Shown here: piece by piece, positions 44,894 through 55,165 of the stretch | Layout of the letters: each line of letters begins with the position of its first letter | Numbering within the stretch: position 1 is the stretch's first letter | Assembly (NCBI RefSeq): GCF_002222615.2 | Contig: NZ_CP022412.2 | Span: forward strand, 4,092,001-4,156,000 | Reading direction: 5' to 3' | Source: Bacteroides caccae | GTDB lineage: Bacteria; Bacteroidota; Bacteroidia; Bacteroidales; Bacteroidaceae | DNA: 64,000 bases | The notes under the pieces: model-generated | Database searches by the model: none | The model's input: only the letters and a program-made list of their open reading frames with translations | Told to the model about the DNA's origin: nothing | Translations under genes and position numbers: made by a program

Positions 44894-45913
44894 ATGAATA
44901 ACTTATTTGTATATTGCGAAATAGAAGAAGGTAACGTAGCAGACGTTAGCCTTGAACTTCTGACCAAAGGTCGTTCGTTAGCCAACCAGTTGAACTGTCA
45001 GCTCGAAGCTGTGGTTGCCGGAACAGACCTCAAAGATATTGAAAAACAAATCCTTCCTTACGGAGTAGACAAACTCCACGTTTTCGACGGAGAAGGACTT
45101 TATCCTTATACTTCACTCCCCCACACCGCTATCCTGGTGAACCTTTTCAAAGAAGAACAACCGCAAATCTGCCTCATGGGTGCCACCGTTATCGGTCGCG
45201 ACCTCGGCCCGCGTGTTTCTTCCGCTTTGACCAGCGGACTGACTGCCGACTGTACTTCTCTGGAAATCGGTGACCACGAAGACAAGAAAGAAGGCAAAGT
45301 TTATAAAAACCTGTTGTATCAGATCCGTCCGGCATTCGGCGGCAACATCGTTGCAACGATTGTAAACCCGGAACACCGCCCGCAAATGGCAACCGTTCGC
45401 GAAGGTGTGATGAAGAAAGAAATCCTCTCCCCGACTTATCAGGGAGAAGTGATCCGCCACGACGTGAAGAAATACGTTGCCGACACGGATTATGTAGTGA
45501 AGGTAATCGAACGCCATGTGGAAAAAGCCAAGAACAACCTGAAAGGTTCTCCGATTATCGTAGCCGGCGGTTACGGTGTAGGTTCGAAAGAAAACTTCGA
45601 CTTGCTGTTCGACCTAGCTAAAGAACTTCATGCTGAAGTAGGTGCCAGCCGTGCCGCTGTGGATGCAGGTTATGCAGAGCACGACCGTCAGATTGGACAG
45701 ACAGGTGTCACGGTTCGTCCGAAACTTTACATTGCCTGCGGTATCTCCGGACAGATTCAGCATATCGCCGGTATGCAGGAAAGTGGTATCATCATCTCTA
45801 TCAACAACGACCCGGACGCTCCGATCAACACGATTGCCGATTATGTAATCAACGGAACGATTGAAGAAGTTGTACCGAAGATGATTAAGTATTATAAACA
45901 AAATAGTAAGTAA
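44894..45913 (+). CDS. etfA: Electron transfer flavoprotein subunit alpha
   Basis: FAD-binding subunit of ETF, 339 residues. The C-terminal FAD domain has the family signature: GASRAAVDAGYAEHDRQIGQ, then YIACGISGQIQH and INNDPDAPI. The N-terminal half includes MGATVIGRDLGPR and ALTSGLTADCTSL. It sits between etfB (2 bp) and an acyl-CoA dehydrogenase gene (6 bp) in a compact operon. Confidence 0.95.
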   Translation: MNNLFVYCEIEEGNVADVSLELLTKGRSLANQLNCQLEAVVAGTDLKDIEKQILPYGVDKLHVFDGEGLYPYTSLPHTAILVNLFKEEQPQICLMGATVIGRDLGPRVSSALTSGLTADCTSLEIGDHEDKKEGKVYKNLLYQIRPAFGGNIVATIVNPEHRPQMATVREGVMKKEILSPTYQGEVIRHDVKKYVADTDYVVKVIERHVEKAKNNLKGSPIIVAGGYGVGSKENFDLLFDLAKELHAEVGASRAAVDAGYAEHDRQIGQTGVTVRPKLYIACGISGQIQHIAGMQESGIIISINNDPDAPINTIADYVINGTIEEVVPKMIKYYKQNSK

Positions 45914-45919
45914 GGAACA

Positions 45920-47626
45920 ATGGCTAATTATTATACAGACATACCGGAACTCAAGTATCACTTGAACAATCCGATGATGAAGCGTATTTGCGAACTGAAA
46001 GAACGCAATTACAGAGATAAAGATGAATTCGATTATGCTCCGCTGGACTTCGAAGATGCCGTAGACTCTTACGACAAAGTACTGGAGATCACAGGAGAAA
46101 TCACAGGAGAAATCATTGCTGCCAACGCAGAAGGCGTTGACGAAGAAGGCCCTCACTGCGCCAACGGACGTGTAGAATATGCTTCGGGTACGAAACAGAA
46201 CCTCGACGCCATGGTGAAAGCCGGCTTGAACGGTATGACCATGCCCCGTCAGTTCGGCGGACTGAACTTCCCGATTACTCCGTACACCATGTGTGCAGAA
46301 ATCGTAGCGGCTGCTGATGCCGGTTTCGGCAACATCTGGTCATTGCAGGACTGCATCGAAACATTATACGAATTCGGTAATGCCGACCAACACAGCCGTT
46401 TCATCCCCCGCATCTGCCAAGGCGAAACAATGTCTATGGACTTGACGGAACCGGATGCAGGCTCCGACCTTCAGTCGGTCATGCTGAAAGCGACTTACAG
46501 CGAAAAAGACGGCTGCTGGTTGCTGAACGGTGTAAAACGCTTCATTACTAACGGTGACGCGGATATCCACCTCGTACTGGCACGTTCGGAAGAAGGAACT
46601 AGAGACGGTCGCGGTTTGTCTATGTTCATCTATGACAAGCGTCAGGGGGGAGTTAATGTCCGTCGTATCGAAAACAAACTCGGTATCCACGGTTCTCCTA
46701 CTTGCGAACTGGTATACAAGAATGCAAAAGCCGAACTTTGCGGTGACCGTAAGCTTGGCTTGATTAAATATGTAATGGCGTTGATGAACGGTGCCCGTCT
46801 GGGTATTGCCGCACAATCGGTAGGATTGAGCCAGGCTGCTTACAACGAAGGATTGGCTTATGCCAAAGACCGCAAACAGTTCGGAAAGGCAATTATCGAA
46901 TTCCCGGCTGTTTATGATATGCTTGCCATCATGAAGGGTAAGTTGGATGCAGGACGTGCACTACTGTATCAAACAGCACGCTACGTAGACATCTACAAAG
47001 CACTGGATGACATCGCCCGCGAACGTAAACTGACTCCGGAAGAACGTCAGGAACAGAAGAAATACGCCAAACTGGCCGACAGCTTCACTCCGCTTGCCAA
47101 AGGTATGAACTCCGAATATGCCAACCAGAATGCTTACGACTGTATACAGATACACGGTGGCTCGGGCTTCATGATGGAATATGCTTGCCAACGCATCTAC
47201 CGCGATGCACGTATCACCAGTATCTACGAAGGTACAACTCAGTTGCAGACCGTAGCCGCTATCCGTTACGTAACGAATGGCTCTTACATCGCTACTATAC
47301 GCGAGTTCGAGGCTATCCCCTGCTCACCGGAAATGGAACCGCTGATGTCTCGTCTGAAAAAAATGGCAGATAAGTTCGAAGCCAGTACCAACGCAGTGAA
47401 AGAAGCACAAGATCAGGAACTGCTCGACTTCACAGCCCGCAGATTAATGGAAATGGCTGCCGACATCATCATGTCTCACCTGCTGATTCAGGATGCAAGC
47501 AGATCTTCCGAACTGTTCTCTAAATCTGCACACGTATATCTGAACTATGCGGAAGCAGAAGTGGAAAAACATGCTAACTTTATCAGCAACTTCGATAAAG
47601 AAGACTTGGCTTTCTATAAGAAGTAA
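45920..47626 (+). CDS. Acyl-CoA dehydrogenase family protein
   Basis: FAD enzyme of 568 residues that oxidises an acyl-CoA and hands electrons to ETF (or works in reverse as an enoyl-CoA reductase in fermenters). Visible motifs: MDLTEPDAGSDL (FAD/substrate binding), RFITNGD, KLGIHGSPTCEL, AKDRKQFG, IQIHGGSGFM, and catalytic Glu437 in IYEGTTQLQ. It is longer than the usual 380 residues because of an extended N-terminus and a C-terminal helical domain (about 470-568). Acyl chain preference is unknown. Confidence 0.93.
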   Translation: MANYYTDIPELKYHLNNPMMKRICELKERNYRDKDEFDYAPLDFEDAVDSYDKVLEITGEITGEIIAANAEGVDEEGPHCANGRVEYASGTKQNLDAMVKAGLNGMTMPRQFGGLNFPITPYTMCAEIVAAADAGFGNIWSLQDCIETLYEFGNADQHSRFIPRICQGETMSMDLTEPDAGSDLQSVMLKATYSEKDGCWLLNGVKRFITNGDADIHLVLARSEEGTRDGRGLSMFIYDKRQGGVNVRRIENKLGIHGSPTCELVYKNAKAELCGDRKLGLIKYVMALMNGARLGIAAQSVGLSQAAYNEGLAYAKDRKQFGKAIIEFPAVYDMLAIMKGKLDAGRALLYQTARYVDIYKALDDIARERKLTPEERQEQKKYAKLADSFTPLAKGMNSEYANQNAYDCIQIHGGSGFMMEYACQRIYRDARITSIYEGTTQLQTVAAIRYVTNGSYIATIREFEAIPCSPEMEPLMSRLKKMADKFEASTNAVKEAQDQELLDFTARRLMEMAADIIMSHLLIQDASRSSELFSKSAHVYLNYAEAEVEKHANFISNFDKEDLAFYKK

Positions 47627-47651
47627 CAGAATATTATACAACGCAAGGGCT

Positions 47652-47714
47652 GGATTTGCCTGCTCGAATATGATAATCTTTACGTATTCGGGCGGACAAA
47701 TCCGGTCCTTTCTG
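47652..47714 (+). terminator. Terminator after the etf operon
   Basis: Long imperfect stem: GGATTTG (47652-47658) / CAAATCC (47697-47703), with CGAATA / TATTCG inside, followed by a T-rich TCCTTTCTGTTT. Confidence 0.7.
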
Positions 47715-47825
47715 TTTGATATCCCCTCCCCTTCGTTCGAACCGGCTATGTCTCACCCAATTAAGTTTCTCTATATCTATAAAAATATACCCCACTTATT
47801 TCTACTTTTTCTCATTATTATTCCA

Positions 47826-47833
47826 TACATTTG
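47826..47833 (+). promoter_or_regulatory. -7 box upstream of the rhomboid gene
   Basis: TACATTTG matches the Bacteroides -7 consensus 47 bp before the ATG at 47881. The -33 region is only T-rich. Confidence 0.5.
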
Positions 47834-47880
47834 TCTGTCAGGAAATAGGCAATCATTTACAACAATTAAAAGAGAATAAT

Positions 47881-49635
47881 ATGGCATTTAGACTCAGGCC
47901 TTTACATGAGGACACACTACAATTTGCTGGCTTATCAAACACACAAATTCTGATTTTAGCCCTTGAAGCTTCTCAAAAGTTAGAATGGAATATTGAAGAA
48001 CTCACTCTTGAAGGTGTCCGTTTTGATGTCCCTATGAGTATAAAATCCCATGGAGAGGAAATCACAGTCTCTATTCAGGAAGGAAGTGACGGAGAAATAT
48101 CTGTTCGCAGTCAAAGCATTGCCATGCAACTGGTAGACTATGGCAAGAACAGAAAAAACATCCAAAGTTTGCAGAAGGCAATGGAAGAAATAAAATCAAC
48201 TCTTTCTCCGGAAGAATTAGAGCAAAAAGCCAAAAAACTGGAAGATGATTTTAACCGGCCGTTGACCGAGGAAGAAGAAGCATATCTCAAAGAAATAGAA
48301 AAGAAATCATCCTTTATCAGTTTCTTCATTCCCCGGAAAGGATTTATAGCGACTCCTATCCTAATGGACCTTAATCTTCTGATCTTTATCTTAATGGTGG
48401 CTTTCGGAGTGGGAATCCTGGAACCTTCCACACTGGCCTTACTGAAATGGGGGGCTGATTTTGGACCGCTAACCCTTACCGGAGATTGGTGGCGCGCCAT
48501 AACCTGCAACTTCATACATATCGGCGCTTTCCACTTGCTGATGAATATGTATGCTTTCATGTATATCGGACTTTGGTTGGAGGACCTGATAGGAACGCGG
48601 CGTATGTTCATCTCCTATCTGCTCACCGGGGTTTGTTCGGCAGCCTTCAGTCTTTATATGCACGCCGAAACAATCAGTGCCGGAGCTTCAGGAGCGATCT
48701 TCGGACTTTACGGCATCTTTCTGGCTTTCCTCCTTTTTCACCACATCCCGAGAGCACAACGGAAAGCATTATTAATTAGTATCCTTCTTTTCGTAGGCTA
48801 CAATCTGGTATATGGCATGAAAGCAGGAATCGATAATGCCGCACATATCGGTGGATTGCTCAGTGGCTTTCTTTTGGGAATCATTTATGTAATCAGTTAC
48901 AGATTTGAGAAGAAGGATGCACAAAGAACTATTTCTATTGTAGGGGAACTGGGGATCTTCGGAATCTTCCTGTTCAGTTTCCTCGGACTTTGCCAGAACA
49001 TCCCTTCAACATATCGGGAAATACGTAAGGAATGGGAAAGCGGAATCGTGGAAGCTTATCTTAACGGTGAACTGGAAGAGGAAAATGACAACCAGCCTGC
49101 AACGAATACGCCAAGCAAGTCGTCCACCCTGCAAATGCCACCTTATACCCCTGTCGGCAACAATGACACATGGCTTTCTTTCTATGATGCAACAACAAAT
49201 TTCAGTTGCCAATATCCTACAAACTGGCATAAGATAACAGGTGCGCGAGGACTGACTCCCACTGCGGAACCTCCTTTTCTAATGCTCGTCAATGGAGGAA
49301 ACCAATTAACTGCCGTCGCGCTTACCTATGACACACGGAAAGAGTTTGAACGCATAAAAGAACTGACACTCCTGCTCCCGAGAAATACAAATGGAGAGCC
49401 TTCGGAGGATTATAAACAAAGCAACGTAACGATCAACGGCCTGCCTATGACACAGACCTCGAATCCATTGCATATCGGAGCTCCCGATGAGCCAGGGCAT
49501 GACGTACAGCAAATTGCATTACGTTATTTCCAGGAAGATCAACTAAGAGTCTTTTCCATAGTAATGCTTGTCTACGACAAGGAAGCACAAGCAGACTTGG
49601 AAGCTATTGTATCAAGCATTCAAATAACCAAATAA
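47881..49635 (+). CDS. Rhomboid-family intramembrane serine protease with soluble N- and C-terminal domains
   Basis: A 584-residue membrane protease; the ATG at 47881 was chosen over a longer in-frame read-through of the leader. A soluble N-terminal domain of about 150 residues precedes the rhomboid core (about 155-350, six or seven helices). The catalytic dyad is present: Ser270 in GASGAIFGLYG and His322 in NAAHIGGLLSG; the HLLMNMYAF segment is also conserved. A C-terminal domain (about 400-584) has FSCQYPTNWHKI, suggesting a PsbP/YlqB-like fold. First gene of a probable four-gene operon with the DUF4132-type protein. Substrate unknown. Confidence 0.88.
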   Translation: MAFRLRPLHEDTLQFAGLSNTQILILALEASQKLEWNIEELTLEGVRFDVPMSIKSHGEEITVSIQEGSDGEISVRSQSIAMQLVDYGKNRKNIQSLQKAMEEIKSTLSPEELEQKAKKLEDDFNRPLTEEEEAYLKEIEKKSSFISFFIPRKGFIATPILMDLNLLIFILMVAFGVGILEPSTLALLKWGADFGPLTLTGDWWRAITCNFIHIGAFHLLMNMYAFMYIGLWLEDLIGTRRMFISYLLTGVCSAAFSLYMHAETISAGASGAIFGLYGIFLAFLLFHHIPRAQRKALLISILLFVGYNLVYGMKAGIDNAAHIGGLLSGFLLGIIYVISYRFEKKDAQRTISIVGELGIFGIFLFSFLGLCQNIPSTYREIRKEWESGIVEAYLNGELEEENDNQPATNTPSKSSTLQMPPYTPVGNNDTWLSFYDATTNFSCQYPTNWHKITGARGLTPTAEPPFLMLVNGGNQLTAVALTYDTRKEFERIKELTLLLPRNTNGEPSEDYKQSNVTINGLPMTQTSNPLHIGAPDEPGHDVQQIALRYFQEDQLRVFSIVMLVYDKEAQADLEAIVSSIQITK

Positions 49636-49643
49636 AGTAAACA

Positions 49644-50063
49644 ATGAGAGTATACATTCAAGTAAAACAACTGGGAAAGCGAAAGTGCTGCATTGAAAAG
49701 CTACCCGTCGACTTTTCTGTTCCTCCCACCAATGTGCAGGAGTTGATTGCAAGTATTGTCAGCTGGCAAGTAAGCAAATATAACGATCGCCTGCAACAGA
49801 GTGAAGTATTGCAATATCTCACCCGGGAAGAAGTTGAGGACAAGGCTGCCTCCGGAAAGGTAGGCTTCGAAGTAAACTATAACGGCAGACCGGCCGCAGA
49901 AACTGAAGCAATCGTCAATGCGCTGCAATCTTATGAGGACGGAATTTTCCGTATCTTTATAGATGACACGGAAGCAGGCGGGCTTTCTTCTCCTGTTGTA
50001 TTAAAAGAAGAAACTACACTGACCTTTATCCGACTGACTATGCTATCGGGAAGATTATGGTAA
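49644..50063 (+). CDS. Small protein of unknown function in the rhomboid-DUF4132 operon
   Basis: A 139-residue cytoplasmic-type protein without signal or membrane segment, 8 bp after the rhomboid gene and 33 bp before the DUF4132-type gene. Predicted alpha/beta (MRVYIQVKQLGKRK, IASIVSWQVSKYNDRL, GKVGFEVNYNGRPA, DGIFRIFIDDTEAGG, TLTFIRLTMLSGRLW). I recognise no family. Its constant-looking coupling to the large gene suggests a partner role. Confidence 0.75.
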   Translation: MRVYIQVKQLGKRKCCIEKLPVDFSVPPTNVQELIASIVSWQVSKYNDRLQQSEVLQYLTREEVEDKAASGKVGFEVNYNGRPAAETEAIVNALQSYEDGIFRIFIDDTEAGGLSSPVVLKEETTLTFIRLTMLSGRLW

Positions 50064-50096
50064 GTATCTATAATAACCCCCAAAAAACAGATAATC

Positions 50097-53000
50097 ATGA
50101 GAATCATTTACAATGAAGATTTGAATAAACGAATCATCCCGTATGTGGACAAATTAATAAAGAATAAAAAAAAGCTGGATAAAGAAACGGCTGTTCTCTT
50201 CGATGTATTCATTCAATATCTTGACATGGATACCCGCTACGGGACGTATGGCGAGCAATTGGAACCTTGTATCACCGAAATCATCCGAGAGGAAAGTATC
50301 AGGAATGTCGCCCATCTTTTTGACGGAAAACTAAATAAACTACTTCTCTACTTATTGGGGGACGAATATGCCGGGCTGTTTCATACTTACTTGAAAATCA
50401 AGGCCCGTTGCCCGTATACTTGTGGGTATTCACGACGTTCACAACGTTCGGTTGACCCGACCCTGCATCTCAACCATGTGACAGATGCACTGACCCAGTT
50501 TCTGAAACTACGTGCAACCGGGTTTAACGAACAGTCCATACTCAACGGAGGAAGAACACCGGAAGAAATAGAAACAATCAAAGACGCTATGAGTTGCCAG
50601 AGTTGGATGGCTGCCCAAATAGCGGAAGGAAATGCCACCGTCATTGAGTACTTGCAAAACGTGCTGACCAGCGAAAACAATGCCAACCGTCTGAATCAGG
50701 GACACCTTCAAGCTATCGCTGCCAGCGGATACCGTCCGTTGCTCGAACTGGAAGGGAAGTTATTGTTGGCTGCCAAACTGCAAGAAGGACTCCGGCAAGC
50801 TATCGTAGAGACAATGGACGAAGGCTGTCCCGAAAGCTACCTCTACCTATTTTCCATTATCTACGACAACGGACTTCAACGCTTTGCTTCCGTGAAACGC
50901 GGCATAGCAGTCAGTACAGGTATCGGCGAACAGGACAGCAGTGACCGTATCACCAATAAATATGTAGAACTCATCCGGCATTTCCTGAATAATCAAGAGG
51001 ACGCCCGCAAGGCTCTCCAAAGCAAAGACACAACCAAGCTTTACTTGGCATTATGGAGTATCGGATTCTATAATACGGAAGACATTCAGGCACTTATACC
51101 GCAAATCATCAAAGAAGGTGCTAAATATCAGGTAGAAACTCTCCTCTATTTCCTGCGTTGCACGCAATATACAGGGATGAACCATCGCATCAGCAAAGAA
51201 GCGCTGGAAGTATGGCACAACGAACCTTCGGTGGTTGCATCCATTCTTCCTCTCTATATGAACGGGATCTATCTCAGCCGGTACGGCAATTACCAAGAAG
51301 GTCCGCAACTTATCGACTACTTCGAAACAAAAGAAGAAGCGGTCCGCCACTATGAATACCTGAAACAAGTCTATCAGTCAATCTCTGCCAAAGAGACTTA
51401 CTCTCCGTACATATTCTTCTGGGAAAGTGCATTCCTCACCCGTTCGGACATTGTACTCAAAATGGCATACATCACCTGGATGCTGCATGACTCGGCATTA
51501 AGGGACGATCTCTGTGCTTATCTGCCTACTCTGGAAACTTATATGAGAGCAGGATATATCGGCATTGTACTGAATCCTCCCACCAGCCAATTACAAGAAG
51601 AATACGTACTTCAATCACTCGGTGACCGTTCGGTAGATGTACGCGACGAAGCTTATAAAGTATTGTCCGATATGACTTTATCGCCCGAACAGAACCTGAA
51701 GGTAGAGGAATTGTTACGATTCAAATACAGCGAGATGCGTATTAACGCTATCAATCTGCTGATGAAACAGCCGAAAGAACAACTGGCAGACAGTATCCGC
51801 CGCTTACTGACAGATAAGGTATTGGAACGCCGTCTGGCCGGTCTGGATATGATGAAGACTATCCATAATACAGAATTTCTACAGGATATCTATCAGGAAC
51901 TTCTTCCTGTTGTCAAAGAAATCCGAAAACCGAACGCCAAGGAAAAGGTATTGATAGAGTCTCTGATTGGCGACGGAACGGAAAAGACAGTCACACAGCA
52001 CTACACGAAAGAGAACGGTTTCGGACTGTACGACCCTGCCCTGGAAGTCAACCTGCCGGAAATCACTCCGGACAAAGGATTCAATGTGAGAAAAACATTT
52101 GAACTTATCTGCTTCGGAAGGGCAAAGCTCATCTTCAAGAAGCTGAATAAATACATTGAAACATATAAGAACGCGGAGTTTAAGAATAGCTACGGGGAAG
52201 CGTGCCTGATAGGCAATAGTGTCTTGATAAACTGGAGTAACTACGGAGGATTGAGCGGACTCGGACGTCCGGAACTTTGGAAAGCCTTCTATGAAGAAGA
52301 GATAGGCAGTTATGACAAATTACTGATGATGAGCTTCATGCTTGCATCGACAGGAACTCCCCAGGATGAAGACGATTATGACGAGGAAGATGAGGAAGAC
52401 AGAAAAGCAGACCAGAAATCGGCCAATAGCTTCGATCCGCTTATCAACCGGATGTATACAGGTGTCGTCTATCGCGGGCTGCAAAAAGAACTCCGCAAGC
52501 TGACATATTACGATCAGATTAACGATATCATCGAAGCACTGGCTCATGAATACAGGGATGAAGCTGCCTATCAACAGTTATCCGTCAATATGCTGCTCCA
52601 ATTATTGCCATTGCTGAATACAGAAAACATTTTCCGTCAATATACCAACAAGCACGCATGGCTCAGGGATAAAATGGAATACGGAAAGAAACAAATCGTT
52701 TACCCGATACACAACAACAAGTTTGTAAACTTCTGGCTCGAAATACCTCAAAAGCCGATCAGCGATGATCTGTTCGTACGCTACTTCACCGTACGCTACC
52801 AGCTCTACAAGCTCACCAATTACATGGAGCATACACCCGAACTGGAAGAAACGGACTCTTACCTCCAGGCTACGGACTTCGCCCGAGCATGGATGCTGGG
52901 ATTAATTCCGGCCGAAGAAGTTTACCGGGAAATGATGGGACGTGTCAACTCCCCCAGCCGCGTAGAGGCTATCACAAAAGTATTGAATGACAATTTCCGT

Positions 53001-55157
53001 TTCAGTAAAGAGAAAGAAAGGTATGCCGATATCAAAGGAATCGACTTCTCTCTGTTCCGTTCACTGGCACAAAAGGTGGTCGACAGGATTCTGGAAATAG
53101 AATTGAAACGGGGAGATTCCGAAACGCAGGTAACCAGTCTTGCCGAAGAATTGTCTTATGTCTACGGAGCCAAAACGTTCATCGGCATCCTGCAGGCATT
53201 CGGCAAAGATACCTTCATTCGCGACAGCTATAACTGGAACAATACGAAACGCGGAGTATTGAGCAGCCTGCTCCACGCCTGCTATCCACTGCCGACAGAC
53301 ACAAGTGCCCAACTGAAAAAGCTTGCAAAACAGGCTGAAATCAGCAATGAACGACTGGTAGAAGCTGCCATGTTCGCCCCGCAATGGATAGAACTTACCG
53401 AGAAGGCGATCAATTGGAAGGGACTGACAAGCGCGGCTTATTATTTCCATGCCCATACCAATGAAACCTGCGATGACAAAAAGAAAGCGATTATCGCCCG
53501 CTATACCCCGATTGATGTGGAAGACCTCCGGGAAGGCGCATTTGACATTGACTGGTTCAAAGATGCATTCAAGACTATCGGCAAACAACGCTTTGAAGTA
53601 GTCTACAATGCCGCCAAATATATTTCATGCAGCAACAGCCATACCCGTGCCCGCAAGTTTGCCGACGCAACCAGCGGCACGGTAAAGGCGGCAGATGTAA
53701 AGAAGGAAATCATTGCCAAACGGAACAAGGATTTGTTGATGAGTTACGGACTGATCCCATTGGGACGCAAAGCAGACAAGGAGTTGCTGGAACGTTACCA
53801 ATACTTGCAAAAGTTCTTGAAAGAAAGCAAGGAATTCGGTGCACAAAGACAGGAAAGCGAAAAGAAAGCCGTCAGCATCGCACTGCAAAACCTTGCACGT
53901 AATTCCGGCTACGGAGACGTCACCCGCCTGACATGGAGCATGGAAACGGAGCTGATTAAAGAACTGCTCCCTTACCTGACTCCCAAAGAGATAGACGGTG
54001 TGGAAGTATACGTGCAAGTCAGCGAAGAAGGCAAGTCAGAGATCAAGCAGATCAAAGCGGGCAAAGAACTCAACAGTATGCCCGCCAAACTGAAAAAACA
54101 TCCGTATGTAGAAGAACTGAAAGCGGTGCATAAGAAGCTGAAAGACCAGTATACCCGTTCGCGCATTATGCTGGAGCAAGCAATGGAAGACTGTACCCGT
54201 TTTGAAGAAAGCGAGTTGCGCAAGCTGATGCAAAATCCCGTTATATGGCCGTTGCTGAAACATCTGGTCTTTATCTGTAACGGACAAACAGGTTTCTACA
54301 CTGACGGATTGCTGGTGACGGCAAACGCCGTCTGCCTCCCGTTAAAAGCGAAAGACGAGTTACGCATCGCCCACCCCACCGACTTGTATGCAAGCGGCAA
54401 CTGGCACGCATATCAGAAATTCCTGTTCGATAAAGCAATCCGCCAACCTTTCAAACAGGTGTTCCGCGAGCTCTACGTTCCTACTTCCGAAGAGGCGGAA
54501 GCAACACAATCCCGCCGCTACGCCGGCAACCAGATTCAACCGCAGAAAACAATTGCCGTACTGAAGGGACGTCGTTGGGTAGCCGACTATGAGGACGGAC
54601 TTCAAAAGATCTATTACAAAGAGAATATCATTGCCAATATTTACGCAATGGCCGATTGGTTCTCGCCTGCCGACATCGAAGCTCCTACGTTGGAATATGT
54701 TTGTTTCTACAACCGGAAGGATTATAAGCCCATGAAGATTTCGGAGATTCCTCCCGTTGTGTTCTCCGAAGTAATGAGGGATGTAGACCTTGCCGTAAGC
54801 GTGGCGCACGCCGGAAGTGTAGATCCGGAAACCAGTCACTCTACGATCGAAATGCGTAGCGTATTGGTGGAACTGACAATGCCGTTGTTCCATTTCAACA
54901 ATGTGAAGGTGGAAGGCAACTTTGTCCGTATCGAGGGCAAGCTGGGCAAGTACAACATTCACTTGGGAAGCGGTGTGATTCATCAGGAAGGAGGCGCACA
55001 GATTGCCGTTCTCCCGGTACATTCACAAAACCGCGGACGCTTGTTCCTGCCATTTGTGGATGAGGACCCGAAAACGGCTGAAATACTGACGAAGATTATC
55101 TTCTTTGCAGAAGACGACAAGATAAAAGATCCAAGTATATTAAATCAAATCAAGTAA
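50097..55157 (+). CDS. Giant DUF4132/DUF5724-type protein with helical repeats
   Basis: A 1686-residue cytoplasmic protein. Much of the first 700 residues looks like HEAT-type helical repeats (for example DRSVDVRDEAYKVLSDM and FKYSEMRINAINLLMKQP). An acidic linker lies near residues 760-775 (DEDDYDEEDEEDRK). The C-terminal third has the DUF4132-like block TIAVLKGRRWVADYEDGLQK with IIANIYAMADWFSP, and SVLVELTMPLFHFNNVKVEG near the end. The family (MolR/WGR-DUF4132 relatives) has no settled function. Length and frame are intact. Operon partners: rhomboid protease and small protein upstream, methionine-sulfoxide reductase 8 bp downstream. Confidence 0.75.
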   Translation: MRIIYNEDLNKRIIPYVDKLIKNKKKLDKETAVLFDVFIQYLDMDTRYGTYGEQLEPCITEIIREESIRNVAHLFDGKLNKLLLYLLGDEYAGLFHTYLKIKARCPYTCGYSRRSQRSVDPTLHLNHVTDALTQFLKLRATGFNEQSILNGGRTPEEIETIKDAMSCQSWMAAQIAEGNATVIEYLQNVLTSENNANRLNQGHLQAIAASGYRPLLELEGKLLLAAKLQEGLRQAIVETMDEGCPESYLYLFSIIYDNGLQRFASVKRGIAVSTGIGEQDSSDRITNKYVELIRHFLNNQEDARKALQSKDTTKLYLALWSIGFYNTEDIQALIPQIIKEGAKYQVETLLYFLRCTQYTGMNHRISKEALEVWHNEPSVVASILPLYMNGIYLSRYGNYQEGPQLIDYFETKEEAVRHYEYLKQVYQSISAKETYSPYIFFWESAFLTRSDIVLKMAYITWMLHDSALRDDLCAYLPTLETYMRAGYIGIVLNPPTSQLQEEYVLQSLGDRSVDVRDEAYKVLSDMTLSPEQNLKVEELLRFKYSEMRINAINLLMKQPKEQLADSIRRLLTDKVLERRLAGLDMMKTIHNTEFLQDIYQELLPVVKEIRKPNAKEKVLIESLIGDGTEKTVTQHYTKENGFGLYDPALEVNLPEITPDKGFNVRKTFELICFGRAKLIFKKLNKYIETYKNAEFKNSYGEACLIGNSVLINWSNYGGLSGLGRPELWKAFYEEEIGSYDKLLMMSFMLASTGTPQDEDDYDEEDEEDRKADQKSANSFDPLINRMYTGVVYRGLQKELRKLTYYDQINDIIEALAHEYRDEAAYQQLSVNMLLQLLPLLNTENIFRQYTNKHAWLRDKMEYGKKQIVYPIHNNKFVNFWLEIPQKPISDDLFVRYFTVRYQLYKLTNYMEHTPELEETDSYLQATDFARAWMLGLIPAEEVYREMMGRVNSPSRVEAITKVLNDNFRFSKEKERYADIKGIDFSLFRSLAQKVVDRILEIELKRGDSETQVTSLAEELSYVYGAKTFIGILQAFGKDTFIRDSYNWNNTKRGVLSSLLHACYPLPTDTSAQLKKLAKQAEISNERLVEAAMFAPQWIELTEKAINWKGLTSAAYYFHAHTNETCDDKKKAIIARYTPIDVEDLREGAFDIDWFKDAFKTIGKQRFEVVYNAAKYISCSNSHTRARKFADATSGTVKAADVKKEIIAKRNKDLLMSYGLIPLGRKADKELLERYQYLQKFLKESKEFGAQRQESEKKAVSIALQNLARNSGYGDVTRLTWSMETELIKELLPYLTPKEIDGVEVYVQVSEEGKSEIKQIKAGKELNSMPAKLKKHPYVEELKAVHKKLKDQYTRSRIMLEQAMEDCTRFEESELRKLMQNPVIWPLLKHLVFICNGQTGFYTDGLLVTANAVCLPLKAKDELRIAHPTDLYASGNWHAYQKFLFDKAIRQPFKQVFRELYVPTSEEAEATQSRRYAGNQIQPQKTIAVLKGRRWVADYEDGLQKIYYKENIIANIYAMADWFSPADIEAPTLEYVCFYNRKDYKPMKISEIPPVVFSEVMRDVDLAVSVAHAGSVDPETSHSTIEMRSVLVELTMPLFHFNNVKVEGNFVRIEGKLGKYNIHLGSGVIHQEGGAQIAVLPVHSQNRGRLFLPFVDEDPKTAEILTKIIFFAEDDKIKDPSILNQIK

Positions 55158-55165
55158 CAACCGAT